This document shows, in pieces, positions 23,576 through 36,434 of a stretch of 64,000 nt of DNA (position 1 is the first letter of the stretch; every line of letters starts with the position of its first letter). A program made the translations under genes and the position numbers. The notes beneath the pieces are model-generated. The model was not told where the DNA came from. It ran no database searches and saw only the letters and a list, made by a program, of their open reading frames with translations. Source of the DNA: Tetrapyrgos nigripes (taxonomy: Eukaryota > Basidiomycota > Agaricomycetes > Agaricales > Campanellaceae); assembly GCA_013368315.1 (NCBI GenBank), contig JAACJM010000028.1:434001-498000 (forward strand), given 5' to 3'.

Positions 23576-25987
23576 CTAGAGAGATAAGAATAAATCTCTT
23601 GGCGTTGAAATAATCTCTTTCACCGACCTCAACGGCTTCCGTCGAAAGTTAGACCTTCCGAACCAAACCTCTGCTTTCTCTTTTACACTATTGCCCACAG
23701 GACCAGCAACATTAACGCCTGCACCCCAAAATCCTCCAGTGATCCCAAACCCGACTTCGCCATCAAACGTAAACTCTGCAGTGACAATCTCTAGGTCATG
23801 AAAGTTGTATGTCCAATATGGATCTGATTCATTCAAAGTGGGCTATAATTGTAGATATACTCAGCGCAGACCATCGAGAAGATGTAACATACATAGACGT
23901 ACCCTGCTGTCTAACGCCGTCAGATTGAACAGCTCTCCATCAAAATGCTCCAGTCGCAAATGCGAGGACCACGATTTGTTCCAATGGGCGATGAGAGTCG
24001 GTATTCCTTCTCCAACGGCCCCGGGGAGGATAATAGACTGCTCTTCTATCAAAGAATTGCAAGAATCGCTCTGGTGAAAACTTTCGCCCGACCCTTCGAA
24101 GTCGAAGAGACATAGCTCCATATCACCGTAACCTGTATTGTGGTACACGCCAGCCAAGGAGGTGAATGGCCTGGATGGTAGTGCGGGCTTGGAAGGTCTT
24201 GGAAGGGCGCTAGTTTCGTATGTGGCGTAGGCTTCTCTGACTGCAGATTTCTGGCTGTGAAAAGAAGACAGCTTCAGGGCAATGCCATGTCATAGAAGTA
24301 TAGAGGAACGCACCGACTATCCCAGTCTATAGGTTCTAATTCTAGAGCCTCATCTACAAGCCTCCATTTGATGATCTCGTGGAAAACACTTCCGTACGTA
24401 TCATCATTGGAGAAGACCGCTACACCAAGTTTGGCCCAAGGAAAACGCGTTATTTGTGTTCTGTATCCTGTGAGTAGAGAATGAAAGGCGGATCCTGGTG
24501 AAGATGAAGTAAATGGCGCATACCAGTTGTAGAGCCACCATGCTGCGATGAGTGTGGGTGAGCTTGGCCGATTCAGAACATGGTAAAAATGACATACCTC
24601 GATATATTCTAAGAGGTCAGATAGTGAGTATGCTACGAATCTGAGTTGAGAGAAAAAACGCACCGTGTCCTCTGTATGTTCCTCTCGATTGTCCTCCTCC
24701 GTATACGATCGGTGAAAGTTCTGGGTAAGCTCTAGTGAAGAACGAGTCAGCCAATAAAGAAGAGGACTTCAAGCAGAAAACTTTACGCTTGGGGTACTGA
24801 GACAGTTATACCGGCAGCAAGTCTCTGGATAACCTGGGCAGGAATGACTTGCTCTCCTGTATCTGGGTTCTTCCCTTCGAGTAGAAGAACTTGCAACCAT
24901 TTCGCAGCGTCCTTTGCATTCATGATGACTCCTCCAGCTCCTGATTTATCTAGAACAGAACAAATTGACATTCAAGATCGTAATCACACTTCTCAGTGAC
25001 ACTCACAGTTCCCGTCTTCACTGCTGTCTAACCACCAGTTGGGATATAAAGCTGCCCTGGCCTTGCCCATACCGAAAACGTCATCGCTTCTGTTGACTCC
25101 ATCACGACAGATTGGATCTGCAAGGTGTCCAGACGCGCGAGCAACGTCTAAAGAGTAAGTCGTTGAACTCAGGTTCAGTGGAACGAATATGTTGTCCTTG
25201 ATATAACGAGCGAATGGTTTGTCGACAAGCAAAGTAGGGAGATAGGAGAGAAGAGTGTACATGTTATTGCAGTACTGCCATATGGTGCGGAACGGGGCTG
25301 AAGTGCGTAAATACCGTAGACGTTGAAGCTTTAGATGGTGGTCAGCGAGACCAGGATATAAAATGCGAAAGAAAGAGACTCTCACAATTGAAGACGTATT
25401 GTCCGTCCTCGAGTACATAAGGTCATGACGAGGAAGTCCAGTACGGTGACTCATTGCATCGACGATTGTTGTCTCAGCTGAAGCTATAGAATCTGCCAGA
25501 CCCCATTCTGGTACAACATCCGCGATTTTTGTGTTCCAGCTTAACGACAGACTCTCATTTGATATCAACAAGCCTGTTCCAAGAGCGGTGAAGAGCTTTG
25601 AACATCACATAGAACAGATTAGAACAAAAACGGGTCCAAGCCAGCGACTAGACGCACCTTGGAGTTCGACGCGATGCCAACCAACGAATGCTCAGACATC
25701 TTCTTCCCATCAACTCTGGCAAATCCGTATCCTTTCACCTCGACATCCCATTCTCCGTCATCACTCTGTCTGACTACAGCGACACTAATGCCTCCGGGCG
25801 AATTCCATGAACGAAGCAGGCCCTCAATGAAAGCATCTACATCCGAGTTCAAGATATCCTTGGTCCTCGAAGCCTGTCGTTGGTTGGAAATATGTAGCTC
25901 AAATGGTTTCTGGACGAACTGCGCATGAACGGACGTGTAGAATAGGCCAGCTGAAAGGCCCACAAGAAGCAAGTCTAGAACAAACAT
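23576..25987 (-). CDS. Beta-lactamase-family serine hydrolase, intact copy
   Basis: Ten exons join in frame to about 631 aa: 25987-25658, 25595-25386, 25328-25007, 24949-24787, 24731-24664, 24608-24598, 24542-24524, 24467-24314, 24254-23903, 23842-23576. A signal peptide is evident (MFVLDLLLVGLSAGLFYTSVHAQ). The nucleophile motif SxxK is SNSK at the exon 1/2 junction. The second motif is YCN (WQYCNNMYT), as in PF00144 enzymes. HGGSTTGYR in exons 7-8 may correspond to the third (KTG/HxG) motif. Exon 6 is a microexon of 11 nt. The protein is probably secreted and acts as an esterase, transesterase or peptidase-like hydrolase; the substrate is unknown. It shares its upstream region with the divergent Ppo oxygenase. 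It has a dead paralogue at 1-2258 and a relic at 32141-32896. Confidence 0.85.
24598..24608 (-). other. 11-nt microexon of the serine hydrolase
   Basis: AATATATCGAG lies between canonical AG and GT signals and is required to keep frame between exons 5 and 7. The paralogue has AGTACATCGCT at 890-880 in the same place, also 11 nt between AG and GT. Confidence 0.75.
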
Positions 25988-26909
25988 GGAGGAAAGCGAT
26001 AAGGTGTCATTTGCAGCGTAGGCTTGGCGCTGACTGCCTCATCCAACCCTCATCCTCTACTATCTCTGCACTTCAATATCTACTACAAGTTTGTTCCGGT
26101 ATGAGAATCCTACCAACTTGACTTCGACCCAACTCCGATCTCCGACCTCGTCTTGTACAAGCAACACCTTCCATTTACCCTGTCCATCCTCGACAAACAG
26201 CATTAACTACATATCATGCCCCAATCTTACTTCTCCCGTTTTTCTCATGTTAGCATGCACCAGTCTGACCTGTAAACCTATAAAACCTGTCCGCCCGAGG
26301 CGACAGTCCTGCCAGTGGGTGACCGTTGTGGGGTGGGAGGAAAGGACAAGCAATGCTCGTCGAGGTATTGATTTTCATAGGGCCCTCCGAGCACTTGAAT
26401 GTACCAACAGCCGTATTGGGTTACTGCTAAAGGTGCGATGGTCGAAGTCATCTGGCATTGTTCTTGATTCGTTCTTGATTCGTGAAGACATTCCAGCTGT
26501 CAAATTTGAGCCTTTGAGGTACGTCCTGTGAGCCCATGATCCAGTAATGGAGAAATGAAAACGAAGCCAGGGTCTTACTTTCGTCATCATTTCACACCAA
26601 AAACGCCAACTATCCGCGCGACGGTACTAGCAGGTGTACAGATACCCAACAGATACTTTGCAAGAACAGTCACGAAACTATCACGTGACGTGGCCGTAAT
26701 ACAATTCGTTACTACCTGTACACCTATCTGCGATGGTATTTTTGGTGTCTACCTGTCCGGGAGGCAACTCGAATTTCAGGATAATTCGCTTTTTGTATCT
26801 GCGCGACTAGTGCGTGGCATCAGGCTTCGTGTATGGAGATATCACACGACTAGTGGCCACCGTATGTTCGAAGGTGAGTTGAAGTCGTTATGTCGTTCTT
26901 TAGCCTGAT
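25988..26909. promoter_or_regulatory. Shared divergent promoter region, hydrolase / Ppo oxygenase
   Basis: About 0.9 kb separates the two start codons. It contains an inverted pair AGGTGTACAG (26632-26641) and CTGTACACCT (26716-26725), and between them an E-box CACGTG (26682-26687) within TCACGTGACGTGG. The reading frames inside (26091-26531 and 26555-26908) lack family features and are treated as chance. Co-regulation is inferred. Confidence 0.5.
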
Positions 26910-29900
26910 ATGGATTCCCAGCCATTAATTTCAACCTCACAGGGTGCTGGTTCCATGTCACCAGATATTCTTCCAAAGATTGGAACCGGTGTCAGAAGAA
27001 TGCATTCAACGGCGTCTTCAACAAGTTCTTATATTAACCTCGAAAGTTCCAACCTATCCTTCCCCCCAATGGCGACTATTACACCTATCAGCGCTTTTAC
27101 TCTCGGTGCGGATACGGTTTATCTCAAAGGGCGGCCTTTGCCTACCGCTCCAGATGGTCAGTATGATGCCAAAGTCTCCTCAGAGGCCAGTGGTCCAGGT
27201 GCAACGCAAGAACACTCTCCCTTGACAAATGTTATCAACGACGTGCGTCGAGACCTCCTTCCATGAACAGACTCGAATATTTGTTCATTACTTTTTACTT
27301 TAGGTGCAAGCACAGATCGCGAAGGGGCCCATCACCCCCGATCCCCTTGTCGTAGTAAGTATACCTTCTTAAAGTTCTTTCCGTGAGATAATGTTCCGGT
27401 GACTTATACCGTACCAGGCTGCCTTCCTCGATACGGTAATCAATCCGGATTCCGTTGATGACCGCAAAGGAGCAGTACGTGGGTTCCACATGTGTTCTCG
27501 CTTTAAATCGTTAACAATGTCATTTGCAGCTCGGCGATGGCTTAACAGTGCTGTCGCGGTTACCTCCAGACAGTGATGTTGCTAAGAACATGTCCAATTC
27601 AGCTATCGAGATGTTGTACGACACCATTCCTCACGTATGCGTTCCCTCAAAATCAACTTCAAGAGTCCTTAGTTGACCTGTTTTTCTGCTTTCCAGCCAA
27701 TCGAAACTTTTCTCACACCTGTCTACTCTTTCCGTCAAGCCGACGGAGGGAATAACAACCTCATGAACCCAGATATAGGACGTGCAGGAATGCCTTATGC
27801 GAGGAGTGTTCAAGGGAAATGGTGCTATGCCCCTACCGCACTCCCGGATCCCGAACTCGTCTTTGAAACGTTGCTCAAGCGTCGCCAGGCATGTATTTCG
27901 CGCGCTTCTCGAATTCGCTAAATCTTATGCTGCTTGGCGTCTAGGTCACTCCACACCCGAACGGGAACTCCAGTCTTACATTCGCCTTCGCTACTCTTGT
28001 CACTCACAGTCTGTTCCGATCCGATATGAAAGATTGGAATATCAACGCAACCAGTTCGTACCTGGACCTTAGTCCTCTGTATGGAATCAGTTGCGTATAA
28101 TCGTTATGAATCTTCCTTTCTCTGTTCACTCAAACGTAAAACTACAGATCAAGCAACACAAGACCTAGTACGAAACAAAGCTCTTGGTCGGGGTCTTTTA
28201 TATCCCGATACCTTCTCCGAAGAGCGTCTTCTTTTCCTTCCGCCCGCATCAAGCGCTCTGCTCGTCATTCTTTCGAGGAATCACAACGTGAGTTAGCACC
28301 CATGTTAACAGTTTACAATCACACTGATAGCTGGTTCTTGGTGATCGTTATAGTACATCGCCGACAAACTGCTGAAGATCAACGAACGGGGACGTTGGAT
28401 GGATCCGCCACCTGAGGATCCCACTGCTTGCGCCAAGCAGGATGAAGAAATCTTCCAGACTGCCCGTTTGATCAAGTGAGTTGAGCCTTTGTCTCACCTG
28501 ATCAATAACTAATGAATTGTGTAAACAGCGGTGGACACTTTATAAGTTTGATTATGGGGGATTACGTCGCGGGTTTCTTGGGGCTTTCGGAAGGAAACGC
28601 GTGGAACATGGATGCTTTCGATGTGAGTAGTATTGTAGGAATCAGATCGCGCTCTTAGTTGCTAACCTCTGTCTTTCCGACTGGTAGCCCTTTAAGGATA
28701 AGAACGGCTACCCAGTCAAACGAGGAGAAGGCAACCACTGTAGCGTTGAGTTTAATGTTTTGTATAGGGTGAGGCGATTATCTTTTCACGATTAAGATTC
28801 GGCTCACAACCAAAAATGAAATAAGTGGCACCCAACAATCTCGCAAGCAGACGAACAGTGGATCAATGATTTCTTCGTCCAAACATTCAACAAACCTGCC
28901 GACACTTTGACGATAACCGATTTTGGGCAGGGGTTCCTTGGCACTATAGCGAGTATCCCCACAGACCCTAGTAAACGTGAATTTGCGTGGTGCGTTCACT
29001 ATTTATTTTGCTCCCTCGAGTCGTAAAAGGTTCTCAATACCGAGCCTTCATTCATTCTAGGCTGAAACGGGGCCCGGATGGAAAATTCTCGGATGACGAT
29101 CTCGCCAAGGTCCTTCAAGATGCAACTGAGAGTGTTGCATGCAGCTACGGAGCTCAAGGAACACCCGATGCTCTAAAAGTTATTGAGATCATGGGCATCC
29201 AGCAAGCTAGACAATGGGGATGTTGTACTATGAACGAGTTTAGGCAATGGCTTGGGCTTAAACGTAAGGAGTTTGCGGGATACTCCGTCATGATGTTGAC
29301 CGGATGTTCTTTAGAATTTGACACCTTTGAAGAGTGGAACCCGAATCCGGCCATTGCAGTGAGTATTTTGTTTAACAATTGCTTACTTCTCTCGCACCGA
29401 CTAAATCGAAATTACAGGGAACCGCTCGTCAACTCTATAAGCACATTGATAACCTTGAGCTTTATGTAGGACAACTCCCTCATCAAGATGAAGTTCTGTT
29501 CGCTTATCTTCCCAAAATCTTTAGACCGGCCTTCAATGTGAGGCGCTTATGCCTCTTTCGGGAGGACTTCGATTCGCCGCCGGATACACGGTACATTCCT
29601 GTTTCCCTTCATCTCGCTCAACTGCTCGATTTAACTATCTCGTTTTCACTGTGGCCAGATGACGAGAGCCGTGCTCAGCGATGCGATTGCCCTCATCCGT
29701 GGAGATAGGTTCTACACAACAGCTTTCACTCGTAAGTTATTCGCCATTACTTCCGCTGCTAGCTCTTATTCACTGTTTCTTCAGCCGCTAATTTGACAAC
29801 GTGGGGATACCAGGACTGTATTAGGGACCCAAACAATGGTGGACTCGGGGGCGAGAGTAAGTATTGAATCTCTGGAAACTCGTACGAATAAATCAAACTG

Positions 29901-32054
29901 ATAACCCTACCCTCTCGCAGTGCCTAAACTCCTGATGCGCCACTTACCTCGTCATTATCCCTACGTACGTTCCCTTCCATCCAAGTGTTCATTATTCGTC
30001 CCTGCTAATGATGTTCTCGATGTTTAGAACTCCGTCTACGGCTGTTTCCCATTCTTCACTCCGACCAAGATGAAAGACTCCCTCACTCGTCAAGGGAAAG
30101 CTGATCAATATACCTTCACCCGACCCGTACCTGCTGTTCCGGTGAAAGTGTTGAACACGTTCACGGGAATCAACTATGTCTTCAACAATCCTACGCAGTT
30201 CCCAACTGTATACGATATGAAGGGACTCGGAAACGGATATGGATTCATGTTGACATTTGATCAGGCTGCCAAGTAGGAGTTCCATCGTCGATTCTTTTTT
30301 CGCATTGCTGACTCTACTTGTTTAGACACGATACGGATAAGGCTCTCGTGAGTGTCCCAACTATTCAACTCGGCGACAGTGTTTGAATATTTCCTTTAAT
30401 TTAGGTTCTTAAAGCATTGTTCCCGGACAGCACTTCGATCGACACATACACCAAGTGGTACAAAGATGGTGTCACAAAGAGGATTGCCAACAGTTCTTTC
30501 ACGTACGATGGTGTTCCGGGGAAGTATATCGATATTGTCAATGACGTTATTAACGACGCTGCTATTCACTGGGCTGCTGATCTCCTCGTACGTTCTCCGA
30601 GTATCATTCCAGTCTCAGGCAAAATGTCGAGCTGACCTTTCACTGATTATATCCTTAGTGTGGGCTCGACATGAAGACAAAAGACAAACCAACAGGAATG
30701 TACACTGAAGAGGAGATTTACGACATGTTTACGTGCATGGTAAATTTTAATGATCATCTGTATCTCTATTTCTCTGATTTTTCCAACTTGCTTTCTCTAG
30801 TTCCAGTAAGTTCGGAAGTTCAATCGGTCGACACAGAGAGACAGGAACTCATTTGTTATGCTTCAGGCTTATCTTCCTGGCGATTGGCGACAACGAACAT
30901 GGTTTCTCGCTACGTCAAAAAGTCTTCCAAGCTGGTGGGGTCATCCAAGCCATGGTGGCCCAATCCATTATTAATTCTGCACCAAAAAGTGCTGCAGGTA
31001 CTGTAAGTACATATTATTCTATTGATCCGATTGCCCCCGTTGAATAATTTTGTCTGTTTACCAATGCATAGAACATTCTCCTCGGAGCCGTATCCGCCGT
31101 TACAAGCACAGTTGCTGGCATTTTCAGCAATCAACCATATGCTCCATTTTTGCAGAGGCTTGCCTCGACTGGTCGCCCGATTAATGAGCTTGTAGCAAAC
31201 GTCGTGGGATTAGCGGTTGGTTCGTCCGTCAATTACGCTCAAGGTGGGTCATATTTCACATTATCGCGTGTATTGAAAACTGAAAGTTTTATTCGATTCC
31301 TAGCTGCGGTCCATGTTATCGACTTTTACTTCGACGACGCACGGGCTGCGGAGCGGGCAAAGATCATTGCCTTGGCTCAGGCTACCGATTCCGCGAGCAC
31401 AGAGACTCTTCGTGGATATGTTCGCGAAGGAATGCGTAAGTCCCCACTTCCTCAAAGACGAATACTGAAGCATTAATGACCCTTTCCTTCTCTTAGGATT
31501 GAATCCTCAGGTCACTGGTCTCTATCGGGACGTTCTGGCAGACGCTTCTATCCCTCAAGGAAACAGCCTTCCGAACCTTGACGTCAAGAAGGGAGACAGG
31601 TTATTCGGAAGTCTGAAGAACGCTCATTTGAATGTACGTTTTACAACCGCCCAACTCGCTACCATCGTGGAATTCTGACCACTTACCTTTTAAATAGCCT
31701 ACCGACTTCCCTAACCCGACGACAATCGATCCAACTCGCCCAGCGTCGTCTTATTCTTACAACGGTGTAGGATTCCACAAGTGCCTTGGTATCGCGTTTG
31801 CCGAACAGACGATCACGGCGATTGTCGGCGTTGTTTTTAGTTTGAAGAACGTCCGCAGGGCACCTGGTAATGATGGGAAATTGGTCGGATTTACCGAATT
31901 GCAGAATGCGACACCTACGAAGGTGTATGTTACGGATTATGGGACGACTACGCCATGGCCAGGAGCGATGCATTTGGTGGTAAGTTCTAACTGCAATCCT
32001 TCCGTCGGTTTGTACGAGAATCTGATTCCTTTTTTTTCTTAGTACGATGCTTGA
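26910..32054 (+). CDS. ppo: Ppo-type fatty-acid dioxygenase / cytochrome P450 fusion (oxylipin synthase)
   Basis: More than twenty exons join in frame. The N-terminal half is an animal-heme-peroxidase-like dioxygenase domain. The distal-heme histidine lies in LVTHSLF. The catalytic tyrosine and proximal histidine lie in YRWH, across the intron at about 28769-28825. The C-terminal half is a P450-like domain with an NxxQ motif (VNYAQAAVHVIDFY) and the heme-thiolate loop NGVGFHKCLG. In fungal linoleate diol synthases the first domain makes a fatty-acid hydroperoxide and the second isomerises it; retention of Cys and NxxQ suggests both steps work. Two exon features are odd: a 5-nt exon (30801-30805) and a GC-AG intron (27890-27944). 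The last exon codes only YDA. Products are likely oxylipin (psi factor-like) signals. The ATG at 26910 is the first in the open frame. Confidence 0.9.
30801..30805 (+). other. 5-nt microexon in the Ppo gene
   Basis: TTCCA sits between an AG (30799-30800) and GTAAGT (30806). Joining ATG|TTCCA|GCTTATC restores the frame into LIFLAIGDNEHGFSLRQ, which matches the family. Without these five bases the frame is lost. Confidence 0.7.
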
Positions 32055-32140
32055 AACGTATCAGAGAGTCCATGTCTTCTATTCTTACTTTGAATTTGAA
32101 TGTACTATTATCGAGAATCGAGTGTTTATCCGTCGTTGAT

Positions 32141-32896
32141 CGATTCAGAACATGGTGAAAATGGCATATCTCGATATATTCTAAGAGGTCAGATAGTGAG
32201 TATATGCTACGAATCTGAGTTGAGAGAAAAATGCACCGTGTCCTCTGTATGTTCCTTGTTGGCTGACTCGGTCTCCTTTAGAGCTTACCCAGAACTTTTA
32301 CCGACCGTTTACGGAGGAGGACACTCGAGAGGAAGACAACTTCAAGCAGAAAACTTTACGCTTGGGTATCGAGACAGTTATACCGACAGCAATTAGTCTC
32401 TGGATAACTTAACCTGAGCAGGAATGACTTGCTCTCCTGTATCTGGGTTCTTCCCTTCGAATAGAAAAATTTGCAACCATCTCGCAGCGTCCTTTGCATT
32501 CATGATGACACCTCCAGCTCCTGACTCGGATTTATCTAGAACAGAACAAAGAATCATTTAAGATCGTAATCACACTCACAGTTCCCGTCTTTTCTGCTGT
32601 CTAACCACCAGTTGGGATATAAATTTACCCTGGCCTTACCCCCGTCCGTTGACTCCATCACGAAAGATTGGATCTGCAAGGTGTCCAAACACGCGAGCAA
32701 CGTCTAAAGAGTAAGTCGTCGAGCTCAGGTTCAGTGGAACGAATATGTTGTCCTTGATGTAACGAGCGAATGGTTTGTCGACAAGCAAAGTAGGGAGATG
32801 AGAGAGAAGAGTGTACATGTTGCAGTACTGTCATGTGGTGCGGAACGGGGTTGAAGTGCGTAAATACCGTAGACGTTGAAGGTTTAGATGGCGGTC
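32141..32896 (-). pseudogene. Serine hydrolase relic, copy 3, with internal micro-inversion
   Basis: The sequence is closely similar to 24567-25343 of the intact hydrolase, covering part of exon 3 through exon 6. It lacks both ends, has a deletion of about 20 bp near 32640, and lacks a few bases near 32820. The segment 32256-32337 is the reverse complement of the expected sequence (24683-24765), while both sides keep the original orientation. It starts less than 100 bp after the Ppo stop codon. It has no coding potential as an enzyme. Confidence 0.85.
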
Positions 32897-35800
32897 AAAA
32901 CATCAATATTAACATGGCCTGGAAAGCTCGATGCTGACGTCCCATGCATGCAGTTCCAAAATACAGATACCTGACGCGAGAGATAATTACTCAACAATGA
33001 AACACTTCAAGACCAAGGTAAGTCCCGAAAAGCGTTCGTGGAGGATTGAAGTACTGATCTATCAAATACAGTCGCTGGGAGACGAAGATATTTGAATCAG
33101 AAGAAGTAGGAGATAGAGGGAGACGAGAGACTTTCTCGGGAAAGAGTTGAATGGGGCTGAGTGGAGTTGGCAGTAGGAGTTGAGCTGAATACTGTGAAGT
33201 TCAGTGAATATGACTTTTATTTTGGGTATGACTACGAGATACTTATACTAAAAGCTATATGTAGATTATTGAAATATCAAGTACGATTCAGAGACGGAAA
33301 TCGAGACAGAAACTCGTAAAAGAAACGTGAAACTTGTGAGGAATAGACGTGCAACTCGTAAGGTAAGTAAAACTTAATAAAATGTGGTGAAAACGTGTAA
33401 GAAAAAGAAATTAGTAGGAAAGAGACATGATAAAGACATTCAAGAGAAATGGGGATCTTCGGATCTTACTGAAGGTACCTGGATAGATAAGAATTAGGAG
33501 AAACGAGATGAAAGTCCAAGAAATGAAGTAAGAGGTGAAGAAGAAAGAATTTTAATAACGGACGCGAATAGGGGAAGTGACCTTATCAAGTACTTAGTGC
33601 TAATACACGATTTAGCACTACAATACCTAATGAAACCTGTCCGCCAGAAAGAATACAACCGTTTAGATCCTTGCCGCTTCAAGACAATTCCCAGATGCCA
33701 AAGGGTGTTCTGGACGCGTCTTTTTCGGTCTCCATTCAACAACGGTATGTTCAAGCGGTTTCGGGTGGACGTTCATGAACAGGAGCGGGGATGTCAGGTA
33801 GCTGTGAAAGTCTCGAAACTGCAAAAATATGGGTGCGCTACTGGGGCTCCCTGATATATCATTTTTTGTGTCCTAGGACAGCCTGAGAACCAGCGCTTAC
33901 AGATTCTATCTAAAGAACACAGAGAGGTCAGCTGCAATCCTCGAAGGGGATCCCGGATATGGTTGAACGTACGGCATACAATTCTCATCTGGAGCAGAAA
34001 AGGGCAAAACAGTTTTTACGTTTCTCAAGCCGCTGCGAATTGATATCTGGAATGGATGGAATTCATGTGCGTATCGCTCGCCTAGACTTGTCGACAATCG
34101 TGCCCAGATTGTACCCTCGTGGTCGCCGACACCCTGTTGGAAGTAATGCCGCCGTGGACCGAAGATTGAGAGGTATCCATCGTTTTTTATTAGGGGGGAA
34201 ATCGACTCGCTTATGACAGAACACTGACGATGAGGATTAGGAGACCAGACAGGAACAGCTGCAGAACAGCATTAAAATGCTATAACCGTGAAGCTCGCGG
34301 CTTGCTCCAGTCCTCTGGTACACCCATCAGACATCGAGGGAGGCTTCGGACAATCGACATCAACCACTGACGGAAAGCGTTTTTCTGTACATTTTTCACA
34401 GCGTCTACATAGCTGCAACTTGTGGAGCTCCCCAAACTCTCATCAAGAAAGCACCCTAATTTTCCTTCAATACGATGTCGGTTGAAGAAATGATCGGTGA
34501 AGGATAATCAAAGGATAATCATAATGGAATGGAGTTCGAGCTTACCAAGTCCGTTTGATAGCCTTGAAAGTGAATCATACGACATATGTATGAGGTATGT
34601 CCGGCAGCGAAACACTGATACAATGTGGGATCCGAGGGCATCCGGCGAAATGAAGTAGTGGAATCGAAACAATCACGGCAATCATGATGCGAAGATCGAT
34701 TGAAGGCAGATATGAAAAGTACCGCCGGTTGACGTTGAGGAGGCCGACGACGCCATCCAGGCGCTCGAAGCAGACCCGCTGACAGTCACAACGACAAGTG
34801 ACATTCCAAAAAAAGGGCTTTTCATTGGTACGATAAAACACAAAAGAAGAAATCTGTTGTAGGAAACTTACATAGAGTTCCGTAGTCCTCGTTGGAAACT
34901 TCGGAGAGCTGTGCAGCACCCAGAAAACATCATTTTGGCAGTTGGCCTAGCAAGCAAACTCACTCAACGACGAGACAATCGAGCGACAAGTGCTGGGGCA
35001 TTTTATTTGTATAGCAGGCACTGGCTGAAGCAGCTTTGTCAGATTGCACCCGTTCCCTCCTTTCCTCCTTCTGCGGTAATCGGACCTGCAGCCTGCAGAG
35101 CTGCAGAGGAGCAGTATATCGTGGACAGCGTATGATATGACGAAGGAAAGAGCCTTGTGACTTTGATGTACCTTGTACTCGAAAGCATGTACTCGACATG
35201 AGATCAAAATTCGATGAATATATTGGAGACTATGATCATGCCCAGTGAGTTTCTCGCGCAAGCGATTGAAGGAAAAGGATACTGAGGAAAAGCTGGCTGG
35301 AAATGCTCCCAAAGGACAGACAAAGCAGCTGGGGATCCAAAGAGAACCAGTTACATATATGCATCAATCGTTGTACCCACGTCAATATACGCATAGAATT
35401 CAGTGCCGCGGGATTGAATGGTAAGAGGGTCCTGAGCTGAAAGTTCCTCAATTATTATGTAGATGGGCGTGTATTTGAGGACCGTTACACCCCTCATTCA
35501 AAGAAATCGTGGCAGACTGGGAGTCTATGTATAGGAGTACGATTCTTTTGTGTAGATGATGTTCCGGTACTACCGTTGAATTGAACTCGATAGACGCCTA
35601 GTCTGCTCGAAGTTCGCGGAGTTCGAATGAGGTTCGCGGGGACTCCGGGGAGTAACTTCTTGCAAGAACTCAGTCAATTACGATTCACAAAGCTGATTCT
35701 TCTCTTGAAAGGGCTTTGGATTTTTTCTCGACGCAATTTTGCCACCACAAACCACCGATTCTTTCTCACTTCTCCTTGCCTTTCATCCCAAAAAGTTCAA

Positions 35801-36434
35801 GGCGGAACCGAAATAGGAACAAGGTCAACCCCTTGAGGTTGCCTTGAGGCGATCATTTCCCATGATGCATACCAGCGCGTTGGTGCCTCGAGGCCTTGCC
35901 GCCTTCTGCTCAGTTCGTCGACTATTGAAAAACAATTGAAGTAACCGGGTGCTGTAAGCGCTGTTCGCTGACGGTGTTATTGTTGTAATCTAGATTCTTT
36001 TATCTTTGAGGTTGCCTTTTTCAGGTCTTGACGCAATGAAGATTAACTTCCGTTATTTTTTCCGGTCTCTGCAATAAGAATGGTGTCATAGAGGATAGTG
36101 GAGAGTCTTGTTTTCATCGAAATGCATTTTTTGGTGCTGAAGTTTTGCGGTTCGTTGCCTTAACGAAGCTTTGAGCCTGAATACCGAAACACTAAAGCCA
36201 TCCGTCATGTCGCCGGAATATTGCTTTTCCATTCAGTTTCTGTTCAATACCATGTGAATCTCGTGTGAATCAGCTCGGAGCTGATTGCCATAAACGTTAA
36301 TTTTCGGTTTGGTCTTTCGGTTTGGATGTATGGGGCCCTCGAGGTGTTAAGTTTGTGCTTCCCTACCCCAACTCACATCCAAACCTACTTCATCCTCTTG
36401 CCTTTCCAAGGCCAATCAACAGCACTACCATTCA
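32897..36434. other. Long gene-poor stretch
   Basis: Only short overlapping frames. A perfect 9-bp hairpin (TAGTGCTAA, loop, TTAGCACTA) lies at 33595-33620. Minus-strand frames at 34919-34575 and 35312-34947 include hydrophobic pieces but no recognisable protein. TTCGCGGAGTT and TTCGCGGGG motifs occur near 35609-35645 and resemble the repeat at 39105-39156. The final few hundred bases are probably the promoter of the forkhead gene. Confidence 0.4.

Noticed and set aside
26091..26531. 146-codon frame in the hydrolase/Ppo intergenic region
   Set aside because: No domains, unusual composition, and position in the shared promoter; treated as chance.
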